From assembly GCA_038246255.1 (NCBI GenBank), contig JBBRWC010000003.1, forward strand, positions 1 to 64,000: a stretch of 64,000 nucleotides of DNA. The letters run 5' to 3'. How positions within the stretch are numbered: position 1 is the stretch's first letter; each line of letters starts with the position of its first letter. This document shows positions 8,708 to 18,193 of the stretch, in pieces. The position numbers and the translations under genes were made by a program. The notes beneath the pieces were generated by a model. It did not search any database and was not told where the DNA came from. It saw only the letters and a program-made list of their open reading frames with translations. This DNA comes from RI-242 sp038246255 (GTDB taxonomy: Bacteria; Planctomycetota; UBA1135; GCA-002686595).

Positions 8708-9685
8708 ATGGGCGCGGGGCAAACACAGAGGATCAAAGAACCGCTGGGCTCCTCCCATTCGGAACCCGCCGTTTCGGTCCGCGGCCTCGCCCGCTCCTTT
8801 GGCGAGCGCCTTGCGCTGTGCCCCCTCGACCTCGATATCGGTTACGGCGCGATCACCGGCCTCATCGGACCCAACGGCAGCGGCAAAACGACATTCCTGC
8901 GCCTGCTGGTTGGCCTGCTGACGCCGAGCGCCGGCACCGCGAGCGTCGCCGGTGTCCGCCTCGTGGGCGAGGGGGTCGCCATCCGCCGCCGCGTCACCTA
9001 CGCGCCGGGAGAAATCGGCCACTACGGGGAGCTCTCCCTCGAAGACCACCTGCGGTTTTTGCTCGCCGGGCGCGCCCCCGCCGCCCTCGCGCGGGCCCTC
9101 ACGCTCGCCGAGCGCCTCGGTTTGCCCGCGGGCGCGCGGGTGCGGTCCTTCAGCCACGGCATGAAGCGTCAGATGCTGTTTGCCGCCGCACTGGCTCCCG
9201 ATGTGCGCGTGCGCATCCTCGACGAACCCACCGAGGGCCTCGATCCCTCCAAGCGCGGTGAGATCCTCGCGATCCTGCGCGAGGACTTGGAGGCCGCCGG
9301 TGGTGCGCGCGCAATTGTGTTGTCCTCGCACCACCTGGGTGAAGTGGACCGCGCCTGCGAACGCTTGTTGTTCCTCGAGCGCGGCCGGCTGCTCGCCGAC
9401 GAGCGCGCCGCGGACCTCGCGCGCCGCGCGCGCCGGCTCCTGCGGCTGCGCTACGGCTCCGACGCGCCCACGGAACGCCTCGCGACGGCGCTCGAACGGC
9501 TGGGCGCAGAACGTGTGCGCTGGGAAGGGTCCCAGGCGGCGGTGGTGCTCGCCTGCGACGATCCGCGGCCGTTCCTCGCCGGACTCGTGAACTTGGCCGA
9601 GCTTCCGGCGCCCCTCGAAATCGCCTACGGTCGGTTGTCGCTCGCCGAGCTCTACCGCGACCTCTACGGGGTGGAAGGACTGTGA
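8708..9685 (+). CDS. ABC transporter ATP-binding protein (ABC-2 exporter)
   Basis: This is a 325-residue cytoplasmic ATPase that powers the permease encoded next. Walker A is GPNGSGKTT (residues 54-62). The signature region is the degenerate FSHGMKRQ in place of LSGGQ. Walker B is RILDEPTEGLDP, followed by the switch region SSHHLGEVDRACERL. The C-terminal 90 residues are an extra domain typical of ABC-2 type drug, lipid or polysaccharide exporters. The substrate cannot be read from the sequence; co-transcription with lpxB suggests an envelope role, which is an inference. The permease gene follows after 33 bases. Confidence 0.9.
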   Translation: MGAGQTQRIKEPLGSSHSEPAVSVRGLARSFGERLALCPLDLDIGYGAITGLIGPNGSGKTTFLRLLVGLLTPSAGTASVAGVRLVGEGVAIRRRVTYAPGEIGHYGELSLEDHLRFLLAGRAPAALARALTLAERLGLPAGARVRSFSHGMKRQMLFAAALAPDVRVRILDEPTEGLDPSKRGEILAILREDLEAAGGARAIVLSSHHLGEVDRACERLLFLERGRLLADERAADLARRARRLLRLRYGSDAPTERLATALERLGAERVRWEGSQAAVVLACDDPRPFLAGLVNLAELPAPLEIAYGRLSLAELYRDLYGVEGL

Positions 9686-9704
9686 AGCACGCCGCACGAG
9701 CGCT

Positions 9705-9710
9705 GGAGGA
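9705..9710 (+). promoter_or_regulatory. Shine-Dalgarno sequence of the ABC permease
   Basis: GGAGGA lies eight bases before the ATG at 9719. It is one of the few recognisable Shine-Dalgarno sites here and lies inside an operon, where a leaderless start is not possible. Confidence 0.7.
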
Positions 9711-9718
9711 TCGCTGAC

Positions 9719-10486
9719 ATGCCGCGCCAATGGTGGACCGCATTGTGGGCGTCCCTCGGGTATGGCCTCGTGCTGCTGGGCTCGCTGGTTGCCGCGGTGG
9801 CTTACTACCCGCAATTCGCACAGAACATCGGCAAACTGAAGGCGCTCGCGCCATTGCCGGTCCTGCGCAACCTCGTCAGCGATCTGGAGAGTGGCGGCCT
9901 GTGGGCGTACATCGCAGGCCAGCAGTTTTTTAAGGGTTGCAACACCCTCGGAACTGCGGCGGCGGTGCTGTTTGCGTGCGGCGCGATCGCGGGCGAGGCC
10001 AACCGCGGCACCCTTGAGATCTGGCTCGCGCGGCCCTTTTCGCGCACCAGGTTGCTGCTCGAGCGTTACGCGGCGGGAGCGCTCGCGTTGATCGTGCCGG
10101 TATTCCTCACCACGTGGTCGATCCCGGCTCAGATGCGGATCTTCGATGTGCCGGGTGAGCTTTCCATGGGGCTTTTGACCCGCGCCGCGGTGCACCAAAG
10201 CGCGCTCTTGCTCGCGATCTACAGCGCGACCTTCGCGTTTTCCTGCGGCGGACGCCACCCCCTGCGCATCGCGTTTGGCGTCCTCTTCGCGACGACGTTG
10301 ATGTTCGCGCTGTACCTCGTCGAGAACCTCACTCAGTACTCCCTGTTCCGCCTCGCGGACGTGGCGCGCTTCATGCGGATGGCGGACCATGGACTCGACG
10401 CGGGACTGGTCGGTGCGATGTTCGGCGCCGCGGCCATCTTCCTCCTGATCGGCTGGCGTGTGTTCACGCGGCGCATCCCGCTGTGA
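9719..10486 (+). CDS. ABC-2 type transporter permease
   Basis: This 255-residue inner-membrane protein has about six hydrophobic segments, starting with WASLGYGLVLLGSLVAAVAYY. The central GEANRGTLEIWLARPFSRTRLLLERY stretch (gated by EANRGTLE) is typical of ABC-2 permeases. It is the membrane partner of the ATPase at 8708-9685, and two copies of each are expected to form the exporter. It has its own Shine-Dalgarno site, and its stop codon overlaps the GTG of lpxB by four bases, so translation of the two is probably coupled. Confidence 0.85.
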   Translation: MPRQWWTALWASLGYGLVLLGSLVAAVAYYPQFAQNIGKLKALAPLPVLRNLVSDLESGGLWAYIAGQQFFKGCNTLGTAAAVLFACGAIAGEANRGTLEIWLARPFSRTRLLLERYAAGALALIVPVFLTTWSIPAQMRIFDVPGELSMGLLTRAAVHQSALLLAIYSATFAFSCGGRHPLRIAFGVLFATTLMFALYLVENLTQYSLFRLADVARFMRMADHGLDAGLVGAMFGAAAIFLLIGWRVFTRRIPL

Positions 10487-11868
10487 TCGAGCCCCACGGC
10501 CAAAGGCGTTCCCTGTTCACGCTCCCCGCCCTCGCCGTGGCCGAGCAGGCGTGCCGCGCGGCGCTGGCGTTGGCGATCGCGCCCCTGCGCTTGCTCGGCT
10601 ACGCCGTCCATCGGCGGCGCTACGTGGCGGAGCTCTCCGAAGACCTGGCGACGCAGGCATCGCCCCCCGAACCGCCGCCGCTTCCGCCGCTCCCCCAGCG
10701 TCCCCTGCGCATTTTTCTCTCCTGCGCGGAACCCTCGGGCGAACTGCACGCGCGCAGCCTGCTCCAGAACCTGCGCGCGCAGATCGCGGCGGCGGGCGCT
10801 CCACCGCCGATCGTGTTCGGACTGGGTGGCCCGGCGCTCGGCGACCTGGGTGTCGAACGTGTCGGAGATCCCGTCGCACGCGCCGCGATGGGGTTCGGCG
10901 TGGTCGCCGCGCTTCCGTTCTATCTCGGGCTACTGACCTGCGCAGCGCGTGCGCTGCGCGAGCGCGACCCCGACCTTGTGATCGGCGTCGACAGCCCCGC
11001 GCTGCACGTCCCCCTGTGCGCGATCGCGCGGCGCTATGGCCTGCGCACGGTGCACTTCGTGACTCCTCAGTACTGGGGCTGGGCACCGTGGCGCGTCGGT
11101 GGCTACCGTCGCGCCGTCGGACTCGCGCTCAGCATCCTGCCGTTCGAACCCGCGTGGTTCGAGCGCCATGGCGTGCGCGCGAAGCACGTGGGGCATCCCC
11201 TGCTCGACGCCCTCGCAGACGTGCCCGCCACCCTGCCGCCCGACGCGAGCCGCACCCTCGTGATCCTGCCGGGCAGCCGTCGCAGCGTGCTCGCGCGCAA
11301 CCTGCCCTGGATGGTCGAGGTTCTGGCCGAATGGCGTCTGCGCCACCCGGACGCACGGATCGTGTTGCCCCACGCGCGGCGCGAACTCGTGCCAGCGATC
11401 GAGGCCATCCTCGCGCGCTGCGGCGCGAGCGAGTGGGTGCACGTCGCGACGGAGCCGCTGCACGCGGTCCTCGCCGGGGCGCGGGCCGCCTTTTCGGTCT
11501 CGGGCACGGTGCTGCTCGATCTTTTGCACCACCGCCTGCCCACGGTGGTGGTTTACCGGGTGTCGAATGGCCTCGAGAGCTTCGGCGCGCGCCACCTGTT
11601 GACCGTGCCCCACTTCGCCGCGCCCAACTTGCTTGCGGGCGAAGCGGTCTGCCCCGAGTTCTGCTTTCACGGCGAAGGCCCCCGACCGGCCGTGCTCGAC
11701 GCCCTGACCGGCCTCTGGGCGGACGGTGACGCCCGTGCGACGTGCCGCGCGGGTTTGGAGCGCGCCGCCGCCCGCCTGGGCCCCCCAGGGGCGTCGCGCC
11801 GGGCGGCGCGGTGGGCGCTTGCGGAGCTCGCGAGGGCCCCCGCGGGCGGCCCCGACGCAACCGGTTGA
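10483..11868 (+). CDS. lpxB: Lipid-A-disaccharide synthase LpxB
   Basis: This GT19-family enzyme joins UDP-diacylglucosamine and lipid X to form the lipid A disaccharide at the inner membrane. The 461-residue protein shows FLSCAEPSGELHA near residue 80 (the family AGExSGD block in variant form), IGVDSPALHVPL, FVTPQYWGWAPWR and the C-terminal PNLLAGEAVCPEFCF, which matches the usual PNxxAGxxVxPE. The first 75 residues are an extension with one hydrophobic stretch and a Pro-rich linker, absent from E. coli LpxB. The GTG start overlaps the permease stop (GTGA). Its presence indicates a lipid A-containing outer membrane. Confidence 0.9.
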   Translation: MIEPHGQRRSLFTLPALAVAEQACRAALALAIAPLRLLGYAVHRRRYVAELSEDLATQASPPEPPPLPPLPQRPLRIFLSCAEPSGELHARSLLQNLRAQIAAAGAPPPIVFGLGGPALGDLGVERVGDPVARAAMGFGVVAALPFYLGLLTCAARALRERDPDLVIGVDSPALHVPLCAIARRYGLRTVHFVTPQYWGWAPWRVGGYRRAVGLALSILPFEPAWFERHGVRAKHVGHPLLDALADVPATLPPDASRTLVILPGSRRSVLARNLPWMVEVLAEWRLRHPDARIVLPHARRELVPAIEAILARCGASEWVHVATEPLHAVLAGARAAFSVSGTVLLDLLHHRLPTVVVYRVSNGLESFGARHLLTVPHFAAPNLLAGEAVCPEFCFHGEGPRPAVLDALTGLWADGDARATCRAGLERAAARLGPPGASRRAARWALAELARAPAGGPDATG

Positions 11869-11959
11869 ACCGGGAACCCCTGCGCTGCGTTGGGCGACAC
11901 GCCTAGAGCCGCCGTCGATGGACGGGCGAGCGGCGCTCGCAGGCACCCCCTTGGCCGCG

Positions 11960-11965
11960 TAACCT
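11960..11965 (+). promoter_or_regulatory. -10-like box TAACCT of a possibly leaderless gene
   Basis: TAACCT lies eight bases before the ATG at 11974; no Shine-Dalgarno sequence is present. Confidence 0.5.
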
Positions 11966-11973
11966 CACACACC

Positions 11974-13797
11974 ATGCTGCGCACCCTGCAAACCTGCGTC
12001 GCGGTCCTGCTCCTCAACCTCGGATCGGGCGTCGCGCTCGCTCGGACGGCCCCCCAGGAACCGCTCCCGGAAACCGCACGTCCGCCGGCGGCCGAGTCCC
12101 TCGACGCCGCGCGCCTCTCGCAAGAGATCGACCTTTCGATCCGCTGGTTGCGGGCCGCCTGGAACGCGGAAACCTCCCAGTACGGCGACCTCGCGGCGCA
12201 AACCGCCGCCCTGTCGGCGCTCGTCCACTCTCCGCGCCGCTACCGCTACCAAGACGGCCCCTTCGTCGGCCGTGCGGTCGATCACCTCCTCAGCCGCGTT
12301 GGTCCGGACGGGCTGTGGCGGACCGCGGGCACGGACGATGCCGCGGCCCGGGCCGCCACACACGAGGTGCGCGAGGTGCTGCTGGCCCTGCGCGGTGTGC
12401 CGGCCGTGGACCGCGCGCTCGTGAATCTGGACGAACTGGGTTTCGAGGGCCCGGCGCGGGGCTTGCCGCGCTCCAACGATCCGGCGTCGGCCCGCGCTCT
12501 CGCGCTCGCGTTGCTGGCAGAGCGCAGGGGCGACGGATCGTTTGGCGGGAACGTCCTCGACACCGCGCGGGCGGTGCTCGCGCTGTCGGGCGCTCAACGG
12601 GACCTCGCGGCCGCCGAGCCCAAGTCCGCGACCCGCCAGGCCCGGCCGCTGCCCGCGTTCGCCCCCGCGGACGCCGCCCGCGCGGAGCAAGCGCTTGCGC
12701 GCGGGGCCGCGTTCCTCGTGCTCAGCCCCGCGAAACCCGAAGTGCCGGGGCGCTTTGGTGTCGGCGGTGATGCGGACGCCGGCATCACCGCGATGGTGAT
12801 CAGCGCGCTCCAAACGCTGCCCGCGCCGCGCCCCGCGAATATCCAGGACCAAATCGACGCCGGGCTGAAGTGGCTGCGCGAACTGCAAAAGCCCGACGGC
12901 TCGATCCACGACGGACGCCTTGCAAACTACGTGACCTCCGCCTCGGTCATGGCGCTCATCCGCGCGGGCGACCCGCTGGACACCCCGCGGCTCGTGGCCG
13001 CGCGCGACTTCCTGCGCCGCCTGCAAGCGGACGGCGACGAGGGTTACGACGAAGCGCACCGCTATTACGGCGGTGTGGGTTACGGCGGCGACGAGCGCCC
13101 CGACCTCTCGAACCTGCAGCTCGCGCTCGAAGCGCTCGCCGCGACCGGCCTTGAGTCCGAGGACGAAACCTTCCAACGCGCGCTCGTGTTCTTGCAGCGC
13201 ACCCAAAACCGCACGGAGTCCAACGACCTCGTCGTCGTCGAGGACGGCTTCGAAATCCGCTCGGGCAACGACGGGGGTGCGGGGTACGCGCCGGGGGAAT
13301 CAAAGGCCGGTTTCCTCGAGCTGCCCGACGGTTCGAAAGTGCCGCGTTCCTACGGCTCGATGACCTACGCACTGCTGCGCGGTTACCTGTTCGCGGGTCT
13401 GACCAAGGAAGATCCCCGCGTCCAGGCGGCGTGGAACTGGCTGCGCGACAACTACACGCTCGACGTGAACCCGGGCTTCGAGACGGGGCGTGACGCTACA
13501 GCGGCATACCAAGGCCTCTTTTACTACTTCTATTCCATGGCGAAGGCCCTGGACACCTACGGCGAAGAGGTCATCGTCGATCCCGCGGGCACACCACACC
13601 CGTGGCGCGCGCAACTGACCGGACGCATCGCCGCGATGCAGCGGCCGGACGGGTCGTGGATCAACGACAACAGTCCGCGCTGGTGGGAGGGCAACCCGGT
13701 CCTCGCCAGCGCGTACGCGATGCTGGTGCTCGACACGGCGCGCCCGCACGCCGAGCCGGCCGCACCCACGCAGCCCGTCCCCGACGACCCGCGCTGA
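11974..13797 (+). CDS. Secreted prenyltransferase/squalene-oxidase-repeat protein
   Basis: This is a 607-residue exported protein with a signal peptide (LQTCVAVLLLNLGSGVALA). The rest is an alpha/alpha-toroid like that of terpene cyclases and prenyltransferases, seen from repeated units such as GLKWLRELQKPDGSIHDG, ALVFLQRTQNRTES and RIAAMQRPDGSWINDN. The cyclase DxDD acid motif is not evident, so it is probably not a terpene cyclase. Proteins of this kind are common as secreted, uncharacterised toroid proteins in Planctomycetota. The reading frame extends upstream, but the signal peptide and the TAACCT box fix ATG 11974. Confidence 0.75.
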   Translation: MLRTLQTCVAVLLLNLGSGVALARTAPQEPLPETARPPAAESLDAARLSQEIDLSIRWLRAAWNAETSQYGDLAAQTAALSALVHSPRRYRYQDGPFVGRAVDHLLSRVGPDGLWRTAGTDDAAARAATHEVREVLLALRGVPAVDRALVNLDELGFEGPARGLPRSNDPASARALALALLAERRGDGSFGGNVLDTARAVLALSGAQRDLAAAEPKSATRQARPLPAFAPADAARAEQALARGAAFLVLSPAKPEVPGRFGVGGDADAGITAMVISALQTLPAPRPANIQDQIDAGLKWLRELQKPDGSIHDGRLANYVTSASVMALIRAGDPLDTPRLVAARDFLRRLQADGDEGYDEAHRYYGGVGYGGDERPDLSNLQLALEALAATGLESEDETFQRALVFLQRTQNRTESNDLVVVEDGFEIRSGNDGGAGYAPGESKAGFLELPDGSKVPRSYGSMTYALLRGYLFAGLTKEDPRVQAAWNWLRDNYTLDVNPGFETGRDATAAYQGLFYYFYSMAKALDTYGEEVIVDPAGTPHPWRAQLTGRIAAMQRPDGSWINDNSPRWWEGNPVLASAYAMLVLDTARPHAEPAAPTQPVPDDPR

Positions 13798-13875
13798 CGG
13801 TGGGGCCCAGCGCCTTGCGGCACCGTTCTCACCAACGCCGTCCTGAACGACACCCCGTGGGCGCGGTCGGCCGGG

Positions 13876-13881
13876 TAGGCT
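13876..13881 (+). promoter_or_regulatory. -10-like box TAGGCT of a possibly leaderless gene
   Basis: TAGGCT is six bases before the GTG at 13888; there is no ribosome binding site. Confidence 0.5.
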
Positions 13882-13887
13882 TCGCCC

Positions 13888-15732
13888 GTGAGCCAGAACC
13901 CGTCCGGCGACGCCTCCAGCCGTTCCCCCACCGCCCCCGCGACTCGGCCGGGCACACCTGCACGCGTGCGCGCGGGCCTCGTGCTGCTGTTCGTGGTGGC
14001 CCTCGCGCTGCGCCTGTGGCCCATTAACCACGGCGACGGAGCCAACTACCTCGCGGACACCCACGTCGTGCGCAGCGCGCTCGGCATGGCCAAGGACAAG
14101 GACCTCGTCCCGCCGGTCGGCAAATACTCGACGTATCCGAACCTTTTGCCCTACACGCTGCTGCCCATCTACGGCGCGCAGTACGCGTGGGGCCGTGCCA
14201 GCGGCGCATGGTCGGGCCCTGGGGAGTACGGGCACGCGCTGCTCGAGCGCCCCGCCCTCGCGCACATCCCCGCGCGCATCCTCGTCGCGGTGATGGGTGC
14301 GCTGACGGCGCTGGTCGTGTGGCGGCTCGCGCGCGACGCGGGCCTTGGCCCGGGTGCGTGGGTGGCGGGATGGTTGATCGCCGTAGGGCTCCTGCACTTG
14401 CACTTCTCGGTGCAAGAGCGACCGTGGGCACCGCTCGTGTTTTTCCTCGTGTGGAGCGCGCTGCACGCGGGCCGTGCGGCAACCACGGGCTCCGGTCGGC
14501 AGCTCGCGCTCAGTGCACTTGCCGCTGGCCTCGCGTTCGCCACGCACCAGGGCGGCTTGGTCGCACTGGGATTGCCCGCGATCGCGTGGGTTTTGGGACC
14601 CTGGGGTCCCGGCCGCGCCGGGCTCGGGCCGCGTGTTGCGAGCGGTGTGCGGGCCGTCCTTGTGTTCGCGGTGGTCGCGCTCGCGCTCGGTCACCCGTAC
14701 CTGCTTGTGCACGGCGCCACATCGACGGCACAAGTCGCGGCGGGCGAAGCGCTGGAGAATCTGGGTGGCACGACGATTTCCGTCGGTGGACAGGCAGTGC
14801 GTTTTGCGTTCAGCACCGACACCCTGAAGCGGCTCTCCACCGCGCTCGTGGGTTACGACCCGGTCCTCGTCCTCTTGGGTGTGCCAGGACTTTTTTGGGC
14901 GCTGCGCAGGCGCGCGCTCCTGCCGGGGATGCTTTTTGCCCTCGGTTGGGGCGGTTTTTTCCTCCTGCACTACAACGACCACGTCCGCTACCTGTTGCCG
15001 CTCGTCGTGTTCCTCGCGATCGCCGCGGGAGCCGCGGCCGAACGCCTCTGGACGAGCCCCGCCGCGCGCGCCGTGCTGCTCGTGTTGCTCGCGTTCCCGC
15101 TGGTTCAGGTCGTGCGCCTTGGCCACGTGCTGCGTCAGGAGGACACACGCACACTTGTGCTCCAGCAACTGGCCGAACATCCGCCAACGGGCGCGATCGC
15201 GATCGATGTGTTCGGGCCCGAAGTGCCGCTGAACCCCACGGCGCTCGGGCGGCTCGCCGGCCTGCGCGACCTCGGCGCGCGCGAGCGCCACCGGCTCTTG
15301 TATTACGACGGCGGTGTCGAGCCGCCGGGTCCGCGCGGGATCGATGCCTTGCCCGTCGACGCGATCCTCGAGTTCGAAATCCGGCGGCGCGCGTCGTGGG
15401 TCGCTCCGCGCCACCGCGACATGCTGCTCGGTTATGGCCCCGAGCCGACGGACTGGCTTGTGGCGCTGGGTGTGCGCGAAGTGCTGCTCGTCGATCGCTT
15501 CCCGGCCGACGGCATCCCATCGCCGCTAATCGATCCGGGTCCGTCCGAAGGCAGTCGGCCGAAGCTTCCGCCACTGCGTGTCGGCTCGCCCCCGTCGTTC
15601 GCAATCGATCCCTCGCGGGGCGCGCCCGCGCGCGGCGCGCGACTGCCCACCGAAGTGGATTTTGCGCTTCTCGACCTGTGGCAGGTGACGCGGCCGGGGC
15701 CGCGGATCGAGCGGCGGGCGCTGGTTCCGTAG
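13888..15732 (+). CDS. ArnT/PMT-like (GT39/GT83 type) membrane glycosyltransferase
   Basis: This is a 614-residue polytopic protein with about ten to twelve membrane segments in residues 30-410, then a soluble C-terminal domain of about 200 residues. The layout, with an acidic site in the first external loop (NHGDGANYLADTH), is that of GT-C fold transferases using polyprenyl-phosphate sugars. I infer a role in glycosylating lipid A, polysaccharide or proteins outside the inner membrane; donor and acceptor are unknown. The N-terminal 30 residues are Ser/Pro/Thr-rich and cytoplasmic. GTG 13888 has TAGGCT six bases upstream. Confidence 0.65.
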   Translation: MSQNPSGDASSRSPTAPATRPGTPARVRAGLVLLFVVALALRLWPINHGDGANYLADTHVVRSALGMAKDKDLVPPVGKYSTYPNLLPYTLLPIYGAQYAWGRASGAWSGPGEYGHALLERPALAHIPARILVAVMGALTALVVWRLARDAGLGPGAWVAGWLIAVGLLHLHFSVQERPWAPLVFFLVWSALHAGRAATTGSGRQLALSALAAGLAFATHQGGLVALGLPAIAWVLGPWGPGRAGLGPRVASGVRAVLVFAVVALALGHPYLLVHGATSTAQVAAGEALENLGGTTISVGGQAVRFAFSTDTLKRLSTALVGYDPVLVLLGVPGLFWALRRRALLPGMLFALGWGGFFLLHYNDHVRYLLPLVVFLAIAAGAAAERLWTSPAARAVLLVLLAFPLVQVVRLGHVLRQEDTRTLVLQQLAEHPPTGAIAIDVFGPEVPLNPTALGRLAGLRDLGARERHRLLYYDGGVEPPGPRGIDALPVDAILEFEIRRRASWVAPRHRDMLLGYGPEPTDWLVALGVREVLLVDRFPADGIPSPLIDPGPSEGSRPKLPPLRVGSPPSFAIDPSRGAPARGARLPTEVDFALLDLWQVTRPGPRIERRALVP

Positions 15733-15883
15733 GGCAGAGCGCACGTCTGCGTGAATCGGAGCGCCCCGGACCCCCCTGTGCGCAGCCACGGCGCCGTGAC
15801 GCACTTGTGACCACATCAAAACGGCCAACGGGCCGCGCATAGGCGATACTTCATTCGGCCGCGCTGCACGGTCCACGCCGCTC

Positions 15884-16765
15884 ATGCCCGCATCCGCCCC
15901 GCCGCGCTCCCCCGACTTCTCCGCGCGCCCCACGGTTGCCGCAGCAAAAGCGCCGCCGGCATCCACGCCGGGTGTGGGCCGCAGCGGAAGTGTGCGCCAC
16001 CGCGGTCGCTTCGGCAGCCGCCTCAATCGCTGGCGCAGGAACTCCGCGCTGAATCCGTACTGGCTGTCGCACCAAAGTCTGACCCAGGCGGCGCGCGAAC
16101 TTGCGCCGCTCGCGCGCGGAACGCTGCTCGACGTCGGTGTTGCGGAGCGCCCCTACGCCGCGCTGTTCGCGCCGCACGTCACGCAGTACTTCGGCCTCGA
16201 TTACCCGCCCGTACTCGCCGACAAGGAGCCCGCGTTCTGGTCACTCCTCAAGCGGGTGCGCCAAAGCGTCGATGTCTTCGGCGATGGACAGCGCCTGCCC
16301 GTCGCGCCGAATTCGGTGGATACCGTGCTCGCCACCGAAGTGCTGGAGCATCTGCCCGACCCCGCCCTTTGCCTGCGTGAGATCCACCGCGTGCTGCGTC
16401 CGGGTGGCAAGGTGCTGCTGACCGTGCCGTTCCAGGAACCGCTGCACTTCCTGCCCCAAGACTACGGCCGCTTCACACCGACGGGACTTCGCGCATTGCT
16501 CGCGAACGCGGGGTTCGAGGTGGAAGTGCTCGAACCCCGGGGCAACTCCACCTTGGCCCTCGGCGCTACGCTCGCCCAGTGGATCTTGCGTGCGTTCGCC
16601 GCGCGCAGCCAACAGGCGGATGGGAGCGTGATCCCGAGCCCGTGGCGCCTTGCGCTGCTCTCCCCGCTGATCGCCCTCGTGCAGATCGTGTTTGCCCTGC
16701 TCGCGCGCGTGATCCACGACACGAGCCAACCACTGGGCTTTCGCGCAGTGGCGCGCAAACGTTGA
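15884..16765 (+). CDS. Class I SAM-dependent methyltransferase
   Basis: The 293-residue protein has a Methyltransf_11-like domain at about 70-220. Motif I is in LLDVGVAERPYAALF, a departure from the usual DxGxGxG. The acidic end of beta-2 is FGLDYP, and TEVLEHLPDP with HRVLRPGGKVLLTVPF marks motifs IV-VI. The first 50 residues are Ala/Pro-rich and probably disordered. An amphipathic or hydrophobic stretch near residue 260 (LLSPLIALVQIVFALLARV) could attach it to the membrane. It follows the glycosyltransferase gene, so a lipid-linked glycan or quinone-like substrate is possible but unproven. No promoter box is evident. Confidence 0.8.
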   Translation: MPASAPPRSPDFSARPTVAAAKAPPASTPGVGRSGSVRHRGRFGSRLNRWRRNSALNPYWLSHQSLTQAARELAPLARGTLLDVGVAERPYAALFAPHVTQYFGLDYPPVLADKEPAFWSLLKRVRQSVDVFGDGQRLPVAPNSVDTVLATEVLEHLPDPALCLREIHRVLRPGGKVLLTVPFQEPLHFLPQDYGRFTPTGLRALLANAGFEVEVLEPRGNSTLALGATLAQWILRAFAARSQQADGSVIPSPWRLALLSPLIALVQIVFALLARVIHDTSQPLGFRAVARKR

Positions 16766-16789
16766 TCGCCGGCGCGGCGGCGCCCGGCC

Positions 16790-18154
16790 TCACGCGATCG
16801 CGACCGTCTTGGGCACGGTGAACTGGCGGTGTCCATCGACACCCCCGAGGTAACCAAAACCCGATTGGCGCTGGCCGACCCAGGGTGATCCGGGTGCGGA
16901 GGCGAGGTAGCGGTTGACTCCGACTTGGCCGGAGCGGATGCGCAGCGCGACGCGCCTTCCGAGCGCGAGGTCGCGGGTGTAGACGTTGGCGCCCAGACCG
17001 TAAACCGTCGCGTTGGCGAGCCGCACGGCTTCCTCTTCGTCGCCTGAGAACACGGCGAGGTTGATGACGGGCCCAAATGTCTCTTCCGTCGCAATACGCG
17101 CGCGGTCGGGTACGTCGGCCAGCACCGTCGGTTCGAAGAAATAACCAGGGCCCACGATGGCATGGCCACCCAAAACGAGACGCGCCCCGCTGGCGACGGC
17201 ATCGTCGACGAGCACACGGACCTTTTCGCGCTGCTCCGCGCTGACGAGCGGTCCAAGCTTCGACGCGGGGTTGGTGCCCGGTCCGGCGTTCCACGTGCGC
17301 GCGCGCGCGAGCACCCGCGCCTCGAAGTCCGCCGCAACCTCACGCGCGACGTACACACGCTCCACCGAACAACACACCTGCCCCGCGTTGCGCAGGCTGT
17401 GGCGCACCGCGCAGTCGGCAGCGGCGTCGAGGTCTGCATCGGCAAACACGATCAGCGGGTCCTTGCCACCCAACTCCAAAAGCAGCCGTTTGAGGCCGTT
17501 CGACGCGCTCTGCATGATGCGCTGGCCCGTCGCACGACTGCCGACAAACGCGATCATGTCGACATCGGCGTTGACCAGCGCGGCTCCGACCGTGCCCGCG
17601 CCCTGGATCAGGTTCAAAACCCCGTCGGGCAAGTTCGTGCCCAGGATCTCGGCGAGCACCGCGCCGACGAGGGGCACGTGCTCGCTGGGCTTGAACACCA
17701 CCGTGTTGCCCGCTGCCAGCGCGGGGACCAAAAGTTCGAGGGGCATCGCCACGGGGAAGTTCCAGGGTGTGATGGCCGCCACGACTCCGTGCGGGTCGCG
17801 CACGAGGAATGCTTCGCCGCTCGCGGGGTTGAGGCGCTCGGGAGCGAGCGCGCGCCCGATCGCTTCGAGTTCCTCGGCCATCCCGCGGGCGCGCCCCTTC
17901 ACTTCACCCAGGGCTTCCGCACGCGGTTTGCCCATCTCCGCGACCACGAGGTCGGCGATTTCCTCCGCCCGCGCGAGCAAACCGTCCGCGGCAGCGCGAA
18001 TCAGCTCGCAGCGGGTTTCGAGGGGCACTTGCGCCCAGGCGGGTGCCGCCGCACGCGCCGCCCAGACCGCCGCTTCGACGTCGGCGAGGCTCGCGCACTT
18101 CACTTCGGCGAGGGTCTCTCCGGTCGCGGGATCGATGTCGCGTATGGATTCCAT
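16790..18154 (-). CDS. NAD(P)-dependent aldehyde dehydrogenase (succinate-semialdehyde type)
   Basis: This is a complete 454-residue aldehyde dehydrogenase that oxidises an aldehyde to its acid. The N-terminal region binds the cofactor (ITPWNFPVAMPLE, then FKPSEHVP near residue 155). The general base E227 is in LELGGKDP, and the catalytic Cys C261 is in NAGQVCC. ETFGPVINLAVF is the conserved C-terminal block. The small size and sequence are closest to succinate-semialdehyde or gabD-like enzymes, but the substrate is not certain. A TAAGCT box seven bases upstream supports ATG 18154. The lipoprotein gene lies upstream on the same strand after about 40 bases. Confidence 0.88.
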   Translation of the reverse strand: MESIRDIDPATGETLAEVKCASLADVEAAVWAARAAAPAWAQVPLETRCELIRAAADGLLARAEEIADLVVAEMGKPRAEALGEVKGRARGMAEELEAIGRALAPERLNPASGEAFLVRDPHGVVAAITPWNFPVAMPLELLVPALAAGNTVVFKPSEHVPLVGAVLAEILGTNLPDGVLNLIQGAGTVGAALVNADVDMIAFVGSRATGQRIMQSASNGLKRLLLELGGKDPLIVFADADLDAAADCAVRHSLRNAGQVCCSVERVYVAREVAADFEARVLARARTWNAGPGTNPASKLGPLVSAEQREKVRVLVDDAVASGARLVLGGHAIVGPGYFFEPTVLADVPDRARIATEETFGPVINLAVFSGDEEEAVRLANATVYGLGANVYTRDLALGRRVALRIRSGQVGVNRYLASAPGSPWVGQRQSGFGYLGGVDGHRQFTVPKTVAIA

Positions 18155-18161
18155 GGACGCG

Positions 18162-18167
18162 AGCTTA
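18162..18167 (-). promoter_or_regulatory. -10-like box TAAGCT before the aldehyde dehydrogenase
   Basis: TAAGCT (18167 to 18162) lies seven bases before the ATG at 18154. It suggests the gene has its own promoter although it follows the lipoprotein gene closely. Confidence 0.5.
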
Positions 18168-18193
18168 ACCCAACGATGCCCCGCGACCCTCCG

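Noticed and set aside
13300..15414. 704-codon minus-strand frame over the glycosyltransferase gene
   Set aside because: The plus strand shows a polytopic membrane protein with a TANNNT box at its start; the opposite frame is charged low-complexity sequence.
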